64,000 bases of DNA from Verrucomicrobiia bacterium (GTDB taxonomy: Bacteria; Verrucomicrobiota; Verrucomicrobiia; Limisphaerales; CAIMTB01): NCBI GenBank assembly GCA_019634625.1, contig JAHCBA010000013.1:1-64000 (forward strand), read 5' to 3'. The notes beneath the pieces were generated by a model that did no database searches, was not told where the DNA came from, and saw only the letters and a list, made by a program, of their open reading frames with translations. How positions within the stretch are numbered: the first letter of the stretch is position 1; every line of letters starts with the position of its first letter. Positions 38,203-48,500 of the stretch are shown here, in pieces. A program made the translations under genes and the position numbers.

Positions 38203-41200
38203 CCTTTGGTGACAGTTTCGTCGAGATTGAGGATGGCGCTGGAGAGCATGGTCCAGGCGGCCAGTTCGGCGGAATCGAGGGTAAGGTCGCGGGGCGCCTC
38301 GCCATTGGAGAGGAGATCCTCGGCGGCCCTGGGGTGGGCGCGGTAGTGAGCGCGCTGCTCATCGAGGATGCGGAGAAGGATGGCCTGTTCCGACGGGCTG
38401 GGCAGGCGTGCGGTGGCGAGGCGGAAGGCGTGGGCGACGCGCTCGGCATCGGAGCCCGGGCGGGCGAGGAGGCGTTCGGCGAGTTTGCGGGAGGCCTCGA
38501 TGTAGGTGGGGTCGTTGAGGAGGATGAGGGCCTGGAGAGGCGTGTTGGTGCGCGGGCGGCGCACGGTGCAGGTCTCGCGGTCGGGGGCGTCGAAGGTGGT
38601 CATCTGGGGCGGGGGCGAGCTGCGCTTCCAGAAGGTGTACATGGAGCGGCGGTAGAGGTCTTCGCCGGTGCTTTGAACGAAGAACTGGGCGGAGAAGTTT
38701 TTCGAGTCTTCGCGCATGGAGAGTTCCTCCCAAAGACCCTCGGGCTGGTAGGGGGAGACCGAGTGCCCGCCGATGACGGGATTGAGGAGGCCGCTGATGG
38801 CGAGGGCCTGATCGCGGATGAACTCGGCCTGGAGGCGGAAGCGGGGACCACGGGCGAGGAGGAGGTTGTCGGGGTCGCGCTGATGGAGTTCGGGGGTGAT
38901 GCGGGAGGATTGACGGTACGCGGTGCTGGTGAGCATGAGGCGGTGAAGGTGTTTCATGTTCCAGCCGGTTTCGATGAACTCGCGCGCCAGCCAGTCGAGG
39001 AGTTCCGGGTGGGTGGGCCAGGCGCCCTGGGAACCGAAGTCCTCGGGAGTGGTGACGAGGCCGGTGCCGAAGACGGACTGCCAGAACCGGTTGACGGTGA
39101 CGCGGGCGGTGAGGGGGTGTTTGGGATCGACCAGCCAGCGGGCCAGGGTAAGGCGGTTGGGGGGTTGATCCGGGGGCAGGGGTGGGAGGGCGGCGGGGGT
39201 GCCGGGGGTGACCTTTTCGCCGAGTTTATCGTATTCGCCGCGGAGTCGCATGAAGGTCTCACGGGGTTCATCCCGTTCGGCCATGATCATGGTGGTGGGG
39301 ATTTTGGCATCGAACTCGTCGCGGGCACGACGGCTGGCGGCGACGGCATCGGCGAGGCGGCGATGGTCGTCGGAGATCTGTTCCCGGTAGTGGCGGCGGA
39401 TGCGGGCGCGTTCGTCGTCGGTGCGATCGCCGGTGGGTTTGGCGAGGGCGAGGCGGAGATCATCCGGCAGATCGGAGGCTGCGTGAGGGTCGGCGGAGCC
39501 GGTGACCGCCAGGCGCAGGCGGCCGATGGCGTGCTGACCGAAGCCTGATTGGAAGTCGAGAGTGAGGGTGAGCGGAGCGGCGGGGGCGGCGGGGGCGGCG
39601 AGTTCCAGGACCGCGCTGTTCGACCTGCCGATGGCGCCGTCCACGGCCCAGCCGGTGTTGGAACGTCCGTCGAGGGCGGCATCAACGGGGTATCCGTTCT
39701 GGCTGTGGGAGGCGGAGGCCCGTTTCCAGGGGAGGGGACTGCCGTCGGCGTCCAGACGGGCAGCGGTCAGGACGAAGTTGCCATTGGCGGAGCGGCCGGG
39801 GCCGCGTTGGGGGAGGGAACGATCGGTCAGAGCCTCGACGCGAACGGCGGTGAGGGCGGGCAGGGGATTGGAGAAGGTGAGGGAATAGGTATCGCGGTCG
39901 GGGTTGGGTCCGGTGACACGGAAGGACTGATCGTCGAGGGCCTGGAAGGAGGCGCCACCGGCGGCGGAGAGGGAGGTGGGGAGCACGGTGACCCACGCGG
40001 CGGGTGGCTGGGCGGACTGGAGCTGGCGTTCCCAGTCGAGCTGGGCGGCATCGATGGCGGGGAGGGCGTTGTTGAGGCGCTGCTGGGCTTCGTCGAGGGA
40101 GTGGTTGAGGCGAGCGAGTTCGGCCTCCTGTTCCGGGGTGGGCAGTTTGAGGAGCGGGGCGGCGTTCCCGCGATTGCCGTCGAGGCCGCGTTCGGGGACG
40201 TTGTCGAAGAAGGCGTAGAAGCGGTAGAACTCCTTTTCGGAGAGGGGATCGTACTTGTGATCGTGGCATTGGGCGCAGGCCATGGTGAGGCCGAGCCAGA
40301 CGGTCGAGGTGGTGTTCACGCGGTCCACGAGGTAGGTGTAGTGATACTCCTCGGGGATGGCGCCGCCCTCATAATTGATCATGTGATTGCGGTTGAAGCC
40401 GCTGGCGATCTTCTGGCTGCGGGTGGCGTTGGGAAGGAGGTCCCCGGCGAGCTGCTCGACGGTGAACTGGTCGAAGGGGAGATTGTCATTGAAGGCACGG
40501 ATGACCCAGTCGCGCCAGGCGGTCATATCGCGGCCGGAATCCAGGTGATAGCCGTGGGTATCGGCGTAGCGGGCGGCATCCAGCCAGTCCACGGCCATGC
40601 GTTCGCCGAAGCGAGGGGAGTCGAGGAGGCGATCGACGAGGCGTTCGTAGGCCTTGGGGGAATCGTCGGCGAGGAAGGCGTCTATTTCCTCGGGGGTGGG
40701 AGGCAGGCCGGTGAGGGTGAGGGTGGCGCGGCGGATGAGGGTTGGCCGGTCGGCTTCGGGGGCGGGGGTGAGGTCTTCGCGATGGCGGCGGGCGGCGAGG
40801 AAGGCGTCGATGGGGTTGGGGGCGGCATCCTGGGAGATGGCACCCTGGGAGGGAGGGATTGGGGGCACCGGGGGGCGTTTGGGCGGGACGAAGGCCCAGT
40901 GTTCGAGGTATTCCGCGCCTTCGGAGATCCAACGTTCCAGGAGGGCGATCTGGTCCGGGGAGAGGGATTTCCCGGACTCCGGCGGGGGCATGATGTCGTT
41001 CGGATTCGGGGCGCGGACGCGAAGCATGACCTCACTGGCGTCGGGTTGGCCGGGGACGATGGGGAGTTCGCGGGAGCGCCCCGGGCGCAGGGCGTCTTCG
41101 CGGAGATCGAGGCGGAGCCGGCCCTTGCGTTCCTTCTCGTCGGGTCCGTGGCAGGCGAAGCAGTTGTCCGAGAGGATGGGCCGGATGTCGCGATTGAAGT

Positions 41201-41291
41201 CGATGGGCGACGAGGCGGAGAGGGCGGGTGGGCAGACGCTGAGGATCAGGCTGCCGAGGCACAACCACCGGAAGAAGTGCGGGACCTTCAT
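38199..41291 (-). CDS. Planctomycete cytochrome c / DUF1549 / DUF1553 protein
   Basis: A 1030-residue exported protein. A signal peptide ([19 protein letters not shown]) precedes the N-terminal heme site CFACH (C44, C47, H48 in [20 protein letters not shown]). DUF1549 follows ([40 protein letters not shown]) with a second Cxx[23 protein letters not shown] lectin-like insert of about 230 residues sits in the middle, and DUF1553 closes the protein ([40 protein letters not shown]). It is co-expressed with the DUF1501 gene. Proposed role: periplasmic oxidation or breakdown of sulfated or complex polysaccharides. This rests on genome context in the phylum and is not proven. Confidence 0.93.
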   Translation of the reverse strand: MKVPHFFRWLCLGSLILSVCPPALSASSPIDFNRDIRPILSDNCFACHGPDEKERKGRLRLDLREDALRPGRSRELPIVPGQPDASEVMLRVRAPNPNDIMPPPESGKSLSPDQIALLERWISEGAEYLEHWAFVPPKRPPVPPIPPSQGAISQDAAPNPIDAFLAARRHREDLTPAPEADRPTLIRRATLTLTGLPPTPEEIDAFLADDSPKAYERLVDRLLDSPRFGERMAVDWLDAARYADTHGYHLDSGRDMTAWRDWVIRAFNDNLPFDQFTVEQLAGDLLPNATRSQKIASGFNRNHMINYEGGAIPEEYHYTYLVDRVNTTSTVWLGLTMACAQCHDHKYDPLSEKEFYRFYAFFDNVPERGLDGNRGNAAPLLKLPTPEQEAELARLNHSLDEAQQRLNNALPAIDAAQLDWERQLQSAQPPAAWVTVLPTSLSAAGGASFQALDDQSFRVTGPNPDRDTYSLTFSNPLPALTAVRVEALTDRSLPQRGPGRSANGNFVLTAARLDADGSPLPWKRASASHSQNGYPVDAALDGRSNTGWAVDGAIGRSNSAVLELAAPAAPAAPLTLTLDFQSGFGQHAIGRLRLAVTGSADPHAASDLPDDLRLALAKPTGDRTDDERARIRRHYREQISDDHRRLADAVAASRRARDEFDAKIPTTMIMAERDEPRETFMRLRGEYDKLGEKVTPGTPAALPPLPPDQPPNRLTLARWLVDPKHPLTARVTVNRFWQSVFGTGLVTTPEDFGSQGAWPTHPELLDWLAREFIETGWNMKHLHRLMLTSTAYRQSSRITPELHQRDPDNLLLARGPRFRLQAEFIRDQALAISGLLNPVIGGHSVSPYQPEGLWEELSMREDSKNFSAQFFVQSTGEDLYRRSMYTFWKRSSPPPQMTTFDAPDRETCTVRRPRTNTPLQALILLNDPTYIEASRKLAERLLARPGSDAERVAHAFRLATARLPSPSEQAILLRILDEQRAHYRAHPRAAEDLLSNGEAPRDLTLDSAELAAWTMLSSAILNLDETVTKG

Positions 41292-41370
41292 GAGTGCGTG
41301 CGAAAAACCTGACGGAAATAGCTGGGGAGTCGAAGCGATTTCAATTGCGCCTTCCGCCGCACACCCACGT

Positions 41371-41405
41371 CCGGCCCGGCGCGCGTGGAGAGCGCGCCGG
41401 GCCGG
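41371..41405. terminator. Perfect 14-bp hairpin after the PQQ-like gene
   Basis: CCGGCCCGGCGCGC (41371-41384), a 7-nt loop, and GCGCGCCGGGCCGG (41392-41405). It lies 30 nt beyond the stop of the PQQ-like gene and 80 nt before the start of the next minus-strand gene. The stem is very stable. There is no T-run on either side, so it may be a structural or Rho-assisted terminator, or an RNA-stabilising hairpin. Confidence 0.6.
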
Positions 41406-41434
41406 GAAAGGTTGGGGGATCGGCTGACCCCGGA

Positions 41435-42766
41435 TCAGCGGGTGGCGATGCAGTAGAGATTGGAATCGCCGCGGAGGAGGAGGCGGTTGGCTGCGAGGAC
41501 GGGTGTGGCGACGATGCGTTCGCCCATCGGGTTTTCGGAGATCAGTTCGAAGCCGTCGCGAATCCTGGCGACGAAGACGGTGCCGTCTTCCCGGGCGGCA
41601 TAGAGATGGCCGTTGGCGAGGACGGGGGAGGCGTAGTAGGGGGCGGCGTGGCGGGGGAGGGATTCGCTCCAGTGGGAACGGCCGGTGGCGGGGTCGAGGC
41701 AGACGATTTCACCGCGATAGCGGAGGAGGTAGATGCGTCCGGCGTCTTCGGCCGGGGTGGAAACGAAGGTGCCGATATCGTCACGGATCCAGGCGCGGTG
41801 GGTGTCGGTGACATCTCCGGAGCCACCGAGGCGGATGCCGTGGAGGCTGGCCTGACCTGGGCGATCGTCGCGACCGACGGGGACGACGGCGATCTGGCCG
41901 TGGAGGACGGGGGACGCGATGGCGGGCCAGTAGCCGGTGCGATTGGGATTGAACCCGCCGGCGGACCAGAGGAGTCGGCCGTCGGAGGCATCGTGGGCCG
42001 TGAGGTGATCGGCGCCCCAGACGAGGAAGGCGGGGCGGCCGGCGTTTTCGAAGTGGATGGGGGTGGTGTAGCCGTTGTCGTTTTCGGGTGGGACGCGGTA
42101 ATCGCGGGCCACCTGCCAGAGGAGTTCCCCGGTGGCCTTGTCGAAGCCGGCGATCCAGGAGTCGCCCTGGTGCATGCGGGTGAGGACGACGTGACGATCG
42201 GTGACAACGGGGGAGCTGCCCTGATCCCAGAAGAGGCGTTCGGGTCCGAAACGTTCGGTGAGGTTGTGTTTCCAGCGGACGGTGCCGTCGGGTTCGAGGG
42301 CGGCGAAGTGGCCGCTCTTGAAGTACACGAAGATGCCTGTGCCGTCGGTGACGGGGGAGGAATTGCAGCTTGAGCCGAGGGTACGGTGTTTGGGCGGGGT
42401 TTCGGGGCCGAGATGGGTGGACCAAAGGACGTTACCGGAGGCGAGGTCGAGGGCCATGACGGTATCCTGACCTTGCGCCGGGGTGGTCACGTAGGCGCGG
42501 CCATTCCAGACGATGGGACTGGAGGAGCCCTTGCCGGGCATGGGCACCTTCCAGGCGGCGGCGTTGGCGGTCCAGCGGACCGGGTACTGGCCGTCGGGGG
42601 CTTTGCCGTTGAGGGAGGGGCCGCGCCAGTTGGGCCAGTTGCCATGGGCGTCGGCGAGGGAGGGGTTGGGGCCAAGGGCAAGCGCGAGGGCCGCGAGTGC
42701 CGCGGGTGCCAGGAGGGATGGAGTGGCGGGCCGGGACGTACGAGAAGGGCTGTGAATCCTCGTCAT
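41435..42766 (-). CDS. Exported PQQ-like beta-propeller protein
   Basis: A 443-residue secreted protein: signal peptide (APAALAALALALGPNPSLADA), then NWPNWRGPSLNGKAPDG, the opening typical of PQQ-binding-like propellers in PVC bacteria. Repeated blades of the kind MALDLASGNVLWSTHLG, IAGFDKATGELLWQVARDYR, HDASDGRLLWSAGGFN and CLDPATGRSHWSESL follow. No dehydrogenase active site or heme motif is seen, so it is probably a BamB-like or ligand-binding scaffold, not a quinoprotein enzyme. The ATG at 42766 was chosen; upstream sequence in the same frame is translated repeat DNA. It precedes the DUF1553/DUF1501 pair but is separated from it by a strong hairpin. Confidence 0.88.
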   Translation of the reverse strand: MTRIHSPSRTSRPATPSLLAPAALAALALALGPNPSLADAHGNWPNWRGPSLNGKAPDGQYPVRWTANAAAWKVPMPGKGSSSPIVWNGRAYVTTPAQGQDTVMALDLASGNVLWSTHLGPETPPKHRTLGSSCNSSPVTDGTGIFVYFKSGHFAALEPDGTVRWKHNLTERFGPERLFWDQGSSPVVTDRHVVLTRMHQGDSWIAGFDKATGELLWQVARDYRVPPENDNGYTTPIHFENAGRPAFLVWGADHLTAHDASDGRLLWSAGGFNPNRTGYWPAIASPVLHGQIAVVPVGRDDRPGQASLHGIRLGGSGDVTDTHRAWIRDDIGTFVSTPAEDAGRIYLLRYRGEIVCLDPATGRSHWSESLPRHAAPYYASPVLANGHLYAAREDGTVFVARIRDGFELISENPMGERIVATPVLAANRLLLRGDSNLYCIATR

Positions 42767-42819
42767 GGTGGGGCGGAAAGTTGACCAAGCGTGGGCGGAC
42801 GTCCATTCGATTCGGCAGG

Positions 42820-43285
42820 GGAGGCTGACCGGCTGAAGCCGGGGCACCGAACAGTTGGGGAGCAATGGAGAATAAGGTACCCGGCAGAAGATGACTGACC
42901 GGCTGAAGCCGGGACACCGAACGGTTGAGGTGGACGCCGCAGCCCACTCGGTCAAGCAATGGAGAAAAATAAGATACCCGGCAGAAGATGACTGACCGGC
43001 TGAAGCCGGGACACCGAACGGTTGGGGTGGACGCCGCAGCCCACTCGGTCAAGCAATGGAGAAAAACAAGATACCCGGCAGAAGATGACTGACCGGCTGA
43101 AGCCGGGACACCGAACGGTAGGGGTGGACGCCGCAGCCCAATCGAAATCCCACGCCAGGGAAGGGCGTTTCCGGACAATCCAATCATAAAATGCCGGGCA
43201 GGTAATCTACCGTGCCAGGATGAGTGAACAATAAGATGCCGGGCATATTAACTGGCTGAAGCCGGGACACCCTACGGCCGGGTCG
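42820..43285. repeat. Tandem array of 97-bp units with CCGGCTGAAGCCGG hairpins
   Basis: The 14-nt hairpin CCGGCTGAAGCCGG occurs at 42829, 42899, 42996 and 43093, the last three at an exact 97-bp period; the first unit is 70 bp because it lacks the GGACGCCGCAGCCCACTCGG part. Each is followed by GGACACCGAACGGTTG and, further on, AAGATACCCGGCAGAAGATG. Decayed pieces continue to about 43285 (GGCTGAAGCCGGGACACC at 43254, and two AAGATGCCGGGCA-like pieces). It fills the 573-nt gap between the PQQ-like gene and the glycosyltransferase. No gene is visible in it. Confidence 0.92.
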
Positions 43286-43339
43286 GATGTCGCGCGCCCG
43301 AATCCCCAGGGAGAATCGGGGAAGTGCTTTATCGGGCGA

Positions 43340-44101
43340 TCATCCAGCGATCATCCAGCGGGGGATGCCGGTGGCGGCGGGGCCTCGACGGGGGGCGTCG
43401 CTGATGAGGACGCCGAGGTTGGTGACGTTGGCGAGGTGCCAGCCTTGCTGGCGGACGGCTTCGCCGAGGAGAACGTCTTCGGAGGCATGGAGGAGTCTTG
43501 GGTCGGGCCAGTCGAGGGCACGGAGGGCGGAGGTTCGGAACCAGGTGCAGCCCCCGGAGAGGAACCACCAATCCTCGTTGCCGGGGGTACCCGGGGGTTC
43601 GAGGCCGCGGAACCAGGGGGCCTGGGTGACCCAGCGGCGGGCGTCGTCGAGGGTGGGGAAGCCTTCGGGATGGCGGATGACACAGGTTCCGCCCCAGCCG
43701 ACGACCTTGGGGGAGCCGGCCTGGACCTGGGCGAGCCAGCGGTCGGCGACGCCGGGGTCGAGGACATGGGAGTCGTCATCGAAGGACCACAGGTAGTCGC
43801 CGCGGGCGGCATCGAGGAGGTGCCGCATCATGGGGCACTTGAAGAGATTGGATTCGGAGAGGAGGAGGCGATGGATGCGACCGCGCCGGGTTTGATCGAG
43901 GAGCCATTCGCGGGTGTCGGCGCCCGGGGCGTTGGCACCGACGAGGACCTCGGCGTGGTGCGGGGGGAGGGTGGTCCAGAGGGAATCGAGGCAGCGTTGG
44001 GCGAGGGGGAGATGATCGCCGTAGGTGACCATGGCGACGGAGAGCCAGGGTCGGAAGGGATCGTGGTGCGGGGAATCGAGGGTGACGAGACCTTCAGGCA
44101 T
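43340..44101 (-). CDS. Family 2-type glycosyltransferase
   Basis: A 253-residue GT-A fold glycosyltransferase: WLSVAMVTYGDHLPLAQRCL at the N-terminus, DYLWSFDDDSHVLDPG with the DxD-type metal-binding motif (D108-D110), and a late NEDWWFLSGGCTWFRTSAL acceptor region. There is no membrane segment. It probably adds a sugar from a nucleotide donor to a polysaccharide, lipid or protein. It overlaps the GT9 gene upstream by 8 nt and is the last gene of the minus-strand set that starts with the large WD40 protein. Donor and acceptor cannot be assigned. Confidence 0.87.
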   Translation of the reverse strand: MPEGLVTLDSPHHDPFRPWLSVAMVTYGDHLPLAQRCLDSLWTTLPPHHAEVLVGANAPGADTREWLLDQTRRGRIHRLLLSESNLFKCPMMRHLLDAARGDYLWSFDDDSHVLDPGVADRWLAQVQAGSPKVVGWGGTCVIRHPEGFPTLDDARRWVTQAPWFRGLEPPGTPGNEDWWFLSGGCTWFRTSALRALDWPDPRLLHASEDVLLGEAVRQQGWHLANVTNLGVLISDAPRRGPAATGIPRWMIAG

Positions 44102-45113
44102 AGGGGGCGGGGACTTCGGAGCGGAGGTGGGGTCGGGCGAGGCTGGCCTGGGGCGGGGTGAGGCAGCGGGCGGCGCCGCCTTCGAGATAGCGTTCGATGG
44201 CGCGGATGACGTCGTGGGCGGAGATCAGGTGCATGCAGCGGGGGAGGTCGCCGTGGACATCGAGGCAGAGGCGTTCGGGGGCATCGTTCTCGTCGTCATC
44301 GTGAAGGGGGAGGGTGCGGGATCGCCAGCAGGCGCCTTCGGCGCAGCAGGGGAGGGAGCCGATGGTATGGAGGAACTGGTGACCGGGATAGGCTTCCCAA
44401 TGGAGGGGTTCGCGGGCGCCGGCGACGACGACGCAGGGTCGGAGGGTGGGGCGGTCGGGGCGGGTGGGGACGGCGGCGGCGAGGTGCATGAGGGAGGTGA
44501 TGCCGCAGAGGACGCCCTCGGCATGGCGCATGAGGAGGATGAGTTCGCGGAGGGTGGTGGTGCCGCGGAGGTCGAGGACGCCGCGGAGCGGGGGATGATA
44601 ATTGCCGAGTTCACCGGCCTGGACGAAGAGGATGCGGTCCTGGAAGTGATCGATGACCTGTTGATAGCGGCGGTAGGACCACCATTTGGCGGTGATGTCG
44701 AATTTGCCGCCGGCGGCGACGAGCCAGAAGGGGAGGTCGGCGCCGAGGAGGTGGGCGACGCGGGAGGGGCGGGCTTGTTCGAAGGGGGTGAGGTGGATGT
44801 CGCCGCGGAACTCGGTGAGCTGGAATTCGCGGTCGAGGACGAAGCCCATGTAATTGCCGAAGCCCTCCAGGAAATGGCAGGGGCGGCGGTTGCTCCACTG
44901 GATGAGGGGGCATTGGAGGTCGAGGGACTCGACGGAGGGATCCTGGTCGGTGAGGGCGGTGAGGTGGGGATTGTTGAGCCAGATGTCGGGGCAGGGGCAG
45001 CGGACATCGAAGGCGAACTCGCCCGGGTAGAGCCGTTGAAAATCGCGGAGGGCGGCGGTGAGGACGATGTTGTCCCCGGGTGCCAGGTGATTGCGCAGGA
45101 TGACGGCGCGCAT
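44094..45113 (-). CDS. Family 9-type (heptosyltransferase-like) glycosyltransferase
   Basis: A 339-residue GT-B protein related to ADP-heptose:LPS heptosyltransferases: LRNHLAPGDNIVLTAALRDF at the N-terminus, HFQDRILFVQAGELGNYHPP with LRGTTTLRELILLMRHAEGV in the second domain, and GITSLMHLAAAVPT near the donor site. Several extra cysteines (LPCCAEGACWRS) lie near the C-terminus, possibly a metal-binding finger, which is unusual for the family. It overlaps the following glycosyltransferase by 8 nt, so the pair should make successive linkages of one glycan. Confidence 0.85.
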   Translation of the reverse strand: MRAVILRNHLAPGDNIVLTAALRDFQRLYPGEFAFDVRCPCPDIWLNNPHLTALTDQDPSVESLDLQCPLIQWSNRRPCHFLEGFGNYMGFVLDREFQLTEFRGDIHLTPFEQARPSRVAHLLGADLPFWLVAAGGKFDITAKWWSYRRYQQVIDHFQDRILFVQAGELGNYHPPLRGVLDLRGTTTLRELILLMRHAEGVLCGITSLMHLAAAVPTRPDRPTLRPCVVVAGAREPLHWEAYPGHQFLHTIGSLPCCAEGACWRSRTLPLHDDDENDAPERLCLDVHGDLPRCMHLISAHDVIRAIERYLEGGAARCLTPPQASLARPHLRSEVPAPYA

Positions 45114-45182
45114 GGGCGTCGGGTGGCCGGGGAGGCGACCGGCGGGCGTGGGACGGGGGTGGGACGGCCGGAGGGGAGGGGG

Positions 45183-45482
45183 TTAGCTGGCGAGGGCCTT
45201 GATGACGAGGATGGCGACGGAGACGAAGATGCCGGCGATGGCGACGAGGGAGGCGAGGATGACGGCGAGGGCGGCGAGGGGGACGAGGTGTTCGGGACTG
45301 GAGGGGCGGGTGATGGCCCAGGTCCAGGGGGGAGCGTTGTAGGTGCTGGTGGGGGGGAGGGTGGTGGCGGCGCGGGGGGCGACGGCGGCGGCGAGGGCCG
45401 GAACGGCGGAATAGGTCTGGGTGGTGATGGGGGGGCGCGGGGAGCCGGCGGGCGGGGTGGGGTTTGGGTTTTCGGGATTCAT
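45183..45482 (-). CDS. Small proline-rich membrane protein
   Basis: A 99-residue protein starting MNPENPNPTPPAGSPRPP. The first 65 residues are proline/threonine/alanine-rich and probably disordered. The rest is one long or two short hydrophobic helices (VPLAALAVILASLVAIAGIF, VSVAILVIKALAS). I recognise no family. The ATG at 45482 is supported by the sharp change to a coherent membrane segment. It lies 69 nt upstream of the GT9 gene and 56 nt downstream of the cyclase-pseudokinase gene, so it may be an accessory of that receptor or of the glycosyltransferases. Confidence 0.65.
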   Translation of the reverse strand: MNPENPNPTPPAGSPRPPITTQTYSAVPALAAAVAPRAATTLPPTSTYNAPPWTWAITRPSSPEHLVPLAALAVILASLVAIAGIFVSVAILVIKALAS

Positions 45483-45538
45483 GTTCGGGTATGAGGTTGG
45501 GTGGAGAGGGGGACGGTGGCGACAGGGGCTTGGGAGGG

Positions 45539-48500
45539 TCAACGGGAAAGCTGGGAAGCGGAGCCGGAACTGCCGGGATCGCCCGGGGGTCGGGCCGCGG
45601 AGAGGAGCTGGTCGCGGCGTTGATGGGCGGCGAGGCAGTCGGGGTCGAGGCGGAGGACTTCGGCGAGGGCGAGGGAGGCCTCGGAGGGGAGGTCGAGCTG
45701 CTGGAGGAGGAGGGCGCGATGCCAGTGGAGGGCCCAGTGGTCGGGGAGGGCACGGAGGGCGAGGTCCAGGTGGCGGAGGGCGAGGTCGTGGCGACCGATT
45801 CGGGCGCAGCTTTCGGCTTCGCGGCGGTGCCAGGAGGCGACTGCGCCGGGGGAGACTTCGAGGATGGGGCTCCAGCGGTGGGTGCGATCGGTGCGCGGGC
45901 CTGCGGGTGAGGTGGGAGAGGTGTCGGTATCGCCCTGGAGGGCATGGGCGAGTTGGAGGAGATCGGGGACGGCGGCCTCGACGGGGGTGAGGTCCCAGAG
46001 GTAGGCCTTGCCGTCGTTGCAATGGGTGAGGAGCCGGCGACCGCCGGCGACGAACCAGGCGCGCCAGACGATGGCCGGGTGGCGGAGGATGGGGGTGATA
46101 GGCTGACCGGAGTGGGTTTCCCAGACGCGGGCGGAGCCATCGGCGCTGGTGGCGGCGAAGAGGTGGCCGGAATCGTCGAAGGTGACATCGAGGACCTGGT
46201 AGCCCATGCGTTGTTCGGCGCGGCGGAGGGGCGGGTTATCGGGGTCCCAGAGGCGGACGAGGCAATCCTCGCCACCGGTGACGACGTAGGCCTCGGAGGG
46301 GTGGCAGGCGACGGCGAGGACACCGTCTTCGTGCCAGAGGTGGGGTTCGAGGCGGCGGCCGGTGGTGACGTCCCAGGCGACGGTGGGGCGGGGTTCGAGG
46401 AGGGCGTCGGTGCAGGCGGTGAGGAGGCGGGTCCCGTCGGAATGGAAGGCGATGCGGCGGACGCGATGGCCGGGTTCGAGGATGGGGGTGGAGGAGAGGC
46501 CGGAATCGATGTGCCAGAGGGAGACTTCGCTGCGCAGGTCGCCTTCGTTCCAGAAGGTGGCGAGGAGGGAATGGTTTGGGGAGAGTTCGGCGCCGTGAAC
46601 GGGGGTATGGAGGTGGCGGCGGATGGGTTGATGGCCGGGGTCGTCGAGGCGCCAGATCCACCAGTCGCCTTCTTCGCCGAGGACATGGAGGTCGCGCTGG
46701 CTGGCGAGGAGGGCTCGAACGGGGCGGGGCAGTTCGCCGAGGAGGCGGGGGCGGGGATCGGAGCGGGAGAGGTCGGTGATCCAGATGCGCCTGTGGGGAA
46801 GCGAGGCGTTTTCGGAAGGGGCCTCGATGGCGACGAGGCGGGAGCCGGAGGCATCGAAGAGGAGCTGGCGGACGGGCCCGGGATGGTGAAGGCGTGGGGA
46901 AATCCGGGCGCCGGTCACGGCATCCCAGATGGCGGCGAGGCCGGAGGGGCCGGCTCCGGCGAGGCGGAGTCCATCGGTGGAGACGGCCCAGGTGGAGAGC
47001 GGTTCCTCGAGTTCGAGGGGAGGGATGGGGCCGGCGTGGGAGGCGAAGTCAAAGACGCGGACGGCATCGTCCACGACAGTGACAGCGCGTCGGCCATCGG
47101 GGAGGAAGCGGATTTGGAAGTGGTTGTGATTGCGCCAGGCGGGATGACGGACGGGTTCGGCGATGAGGGCGACCCGGGCGGGGTCCCAGAGTCGGAGGTG
47201 GCGGTCGAAGCAGCCGGTGAGGACGTAGCGACCGTCTGGGGAGAGGTCGCCACCGGTGACCGAGTGGGGGTGGGGGAGGACGACGGGGAGGCCGGCGGCG
47301 CCATGGGTATCGCCGACCTGGACGCGGGAATCGCGTCCGGCGGAGGTGGAGATGAAGAGGGAGCCGTGCTGGGCGAAGCCGGCCCACATGACCACATCGT
47401 CATGGCGCCTGGGGGGGCCGATGGGTTCGAGGGAGGGGAGGGCGAGGAGATGGACCTCCCGAAGGCTGGCGACGAGGAGGAGGGCATCGCGGGGGTCGAA
47501 TTCGAGGAAACGGACGGGGGATTGGGGAGGGGGGGCCTGGGCGAGGAGGCGGGCGTTGGGGACATCCCAGACCTGGAGGAGGGCGGGGTGATCGGGGGTG
47601 GAATCGATGGCGGCGGCGAGGAAGCGGCTGCTGCGGCTGAAGGCGAGATGTTGAATGGGCGGGTGGGACGGGAGGAGGACGGGTTGGGCGTGGGGGTCGA
47701 GGCGTTGGATGAGGTGGATGGGCGCATCCCGTCCCGCGGTGGCGTACCAGCGGCCATCGGGACTGGCGGCGACGGCCAGGGCGTCGGGGGAGGCGAGATT
47801 GGAATCGGGGAGGCCGCCTTCGTTGTTCCAGGGCCAGACATGGAGCGGCTTCCCGTAGGGATGGGCGAAGAACTCACGGCCGTCGGGGGTGAAGCCGATG
47901 GTGTTAAGGGGCGGATCGAGGCGCCGGGTGGGGCCGGCGGCGAGGCCGTCATCGATGCGCCAGACCTGGACCGCACCGTCCTCGGTGCCTCCGGCGATCC
48001 ATTCTCCGGAGGGATCGATGGCGAGGAGGAGGGCCTGTTCGCCCATGCGCCACTCCTGGGTTTGGCGGGGCATGCTACGGAGGACGGCGGCGATGCGGCG
48101 GCGATGGACTTGTTCGCGGGCGGGGCCGCCGGATTCCTGGCGGAGGGCGAGGATGAACTGCTCGAGGGAGCCGGCGAGGTCGCCGTTTTCCATGAGACGG
48201 ACGCCGTTGGCGACCTGGAGTCGGACGGCGGTTTCCTCGGCGACCCGCTGGGCGGAGGTGGCGAGGGATTGTTTTTCCATGGCGCTCCAGGCGAGCCAGC
48301 CCATGAGGCCGACGATGATGGCGGCGACGGCGGCGGTGCGGGCGACGCCCTGCCAGTAGGCGCGGCGTTCGCGGCGGGCGAGTTCGCGGCGGCGTTCGGG
48401 GAGTCGGCGGAGGCGGACGGCGAGATCGCCGGCGGAGCGGAGGCGGGCGTGGGGATCGGTGGCGAGGCAGGCGAGGAGGTCGTCGAGGAGGAGGGGATCG

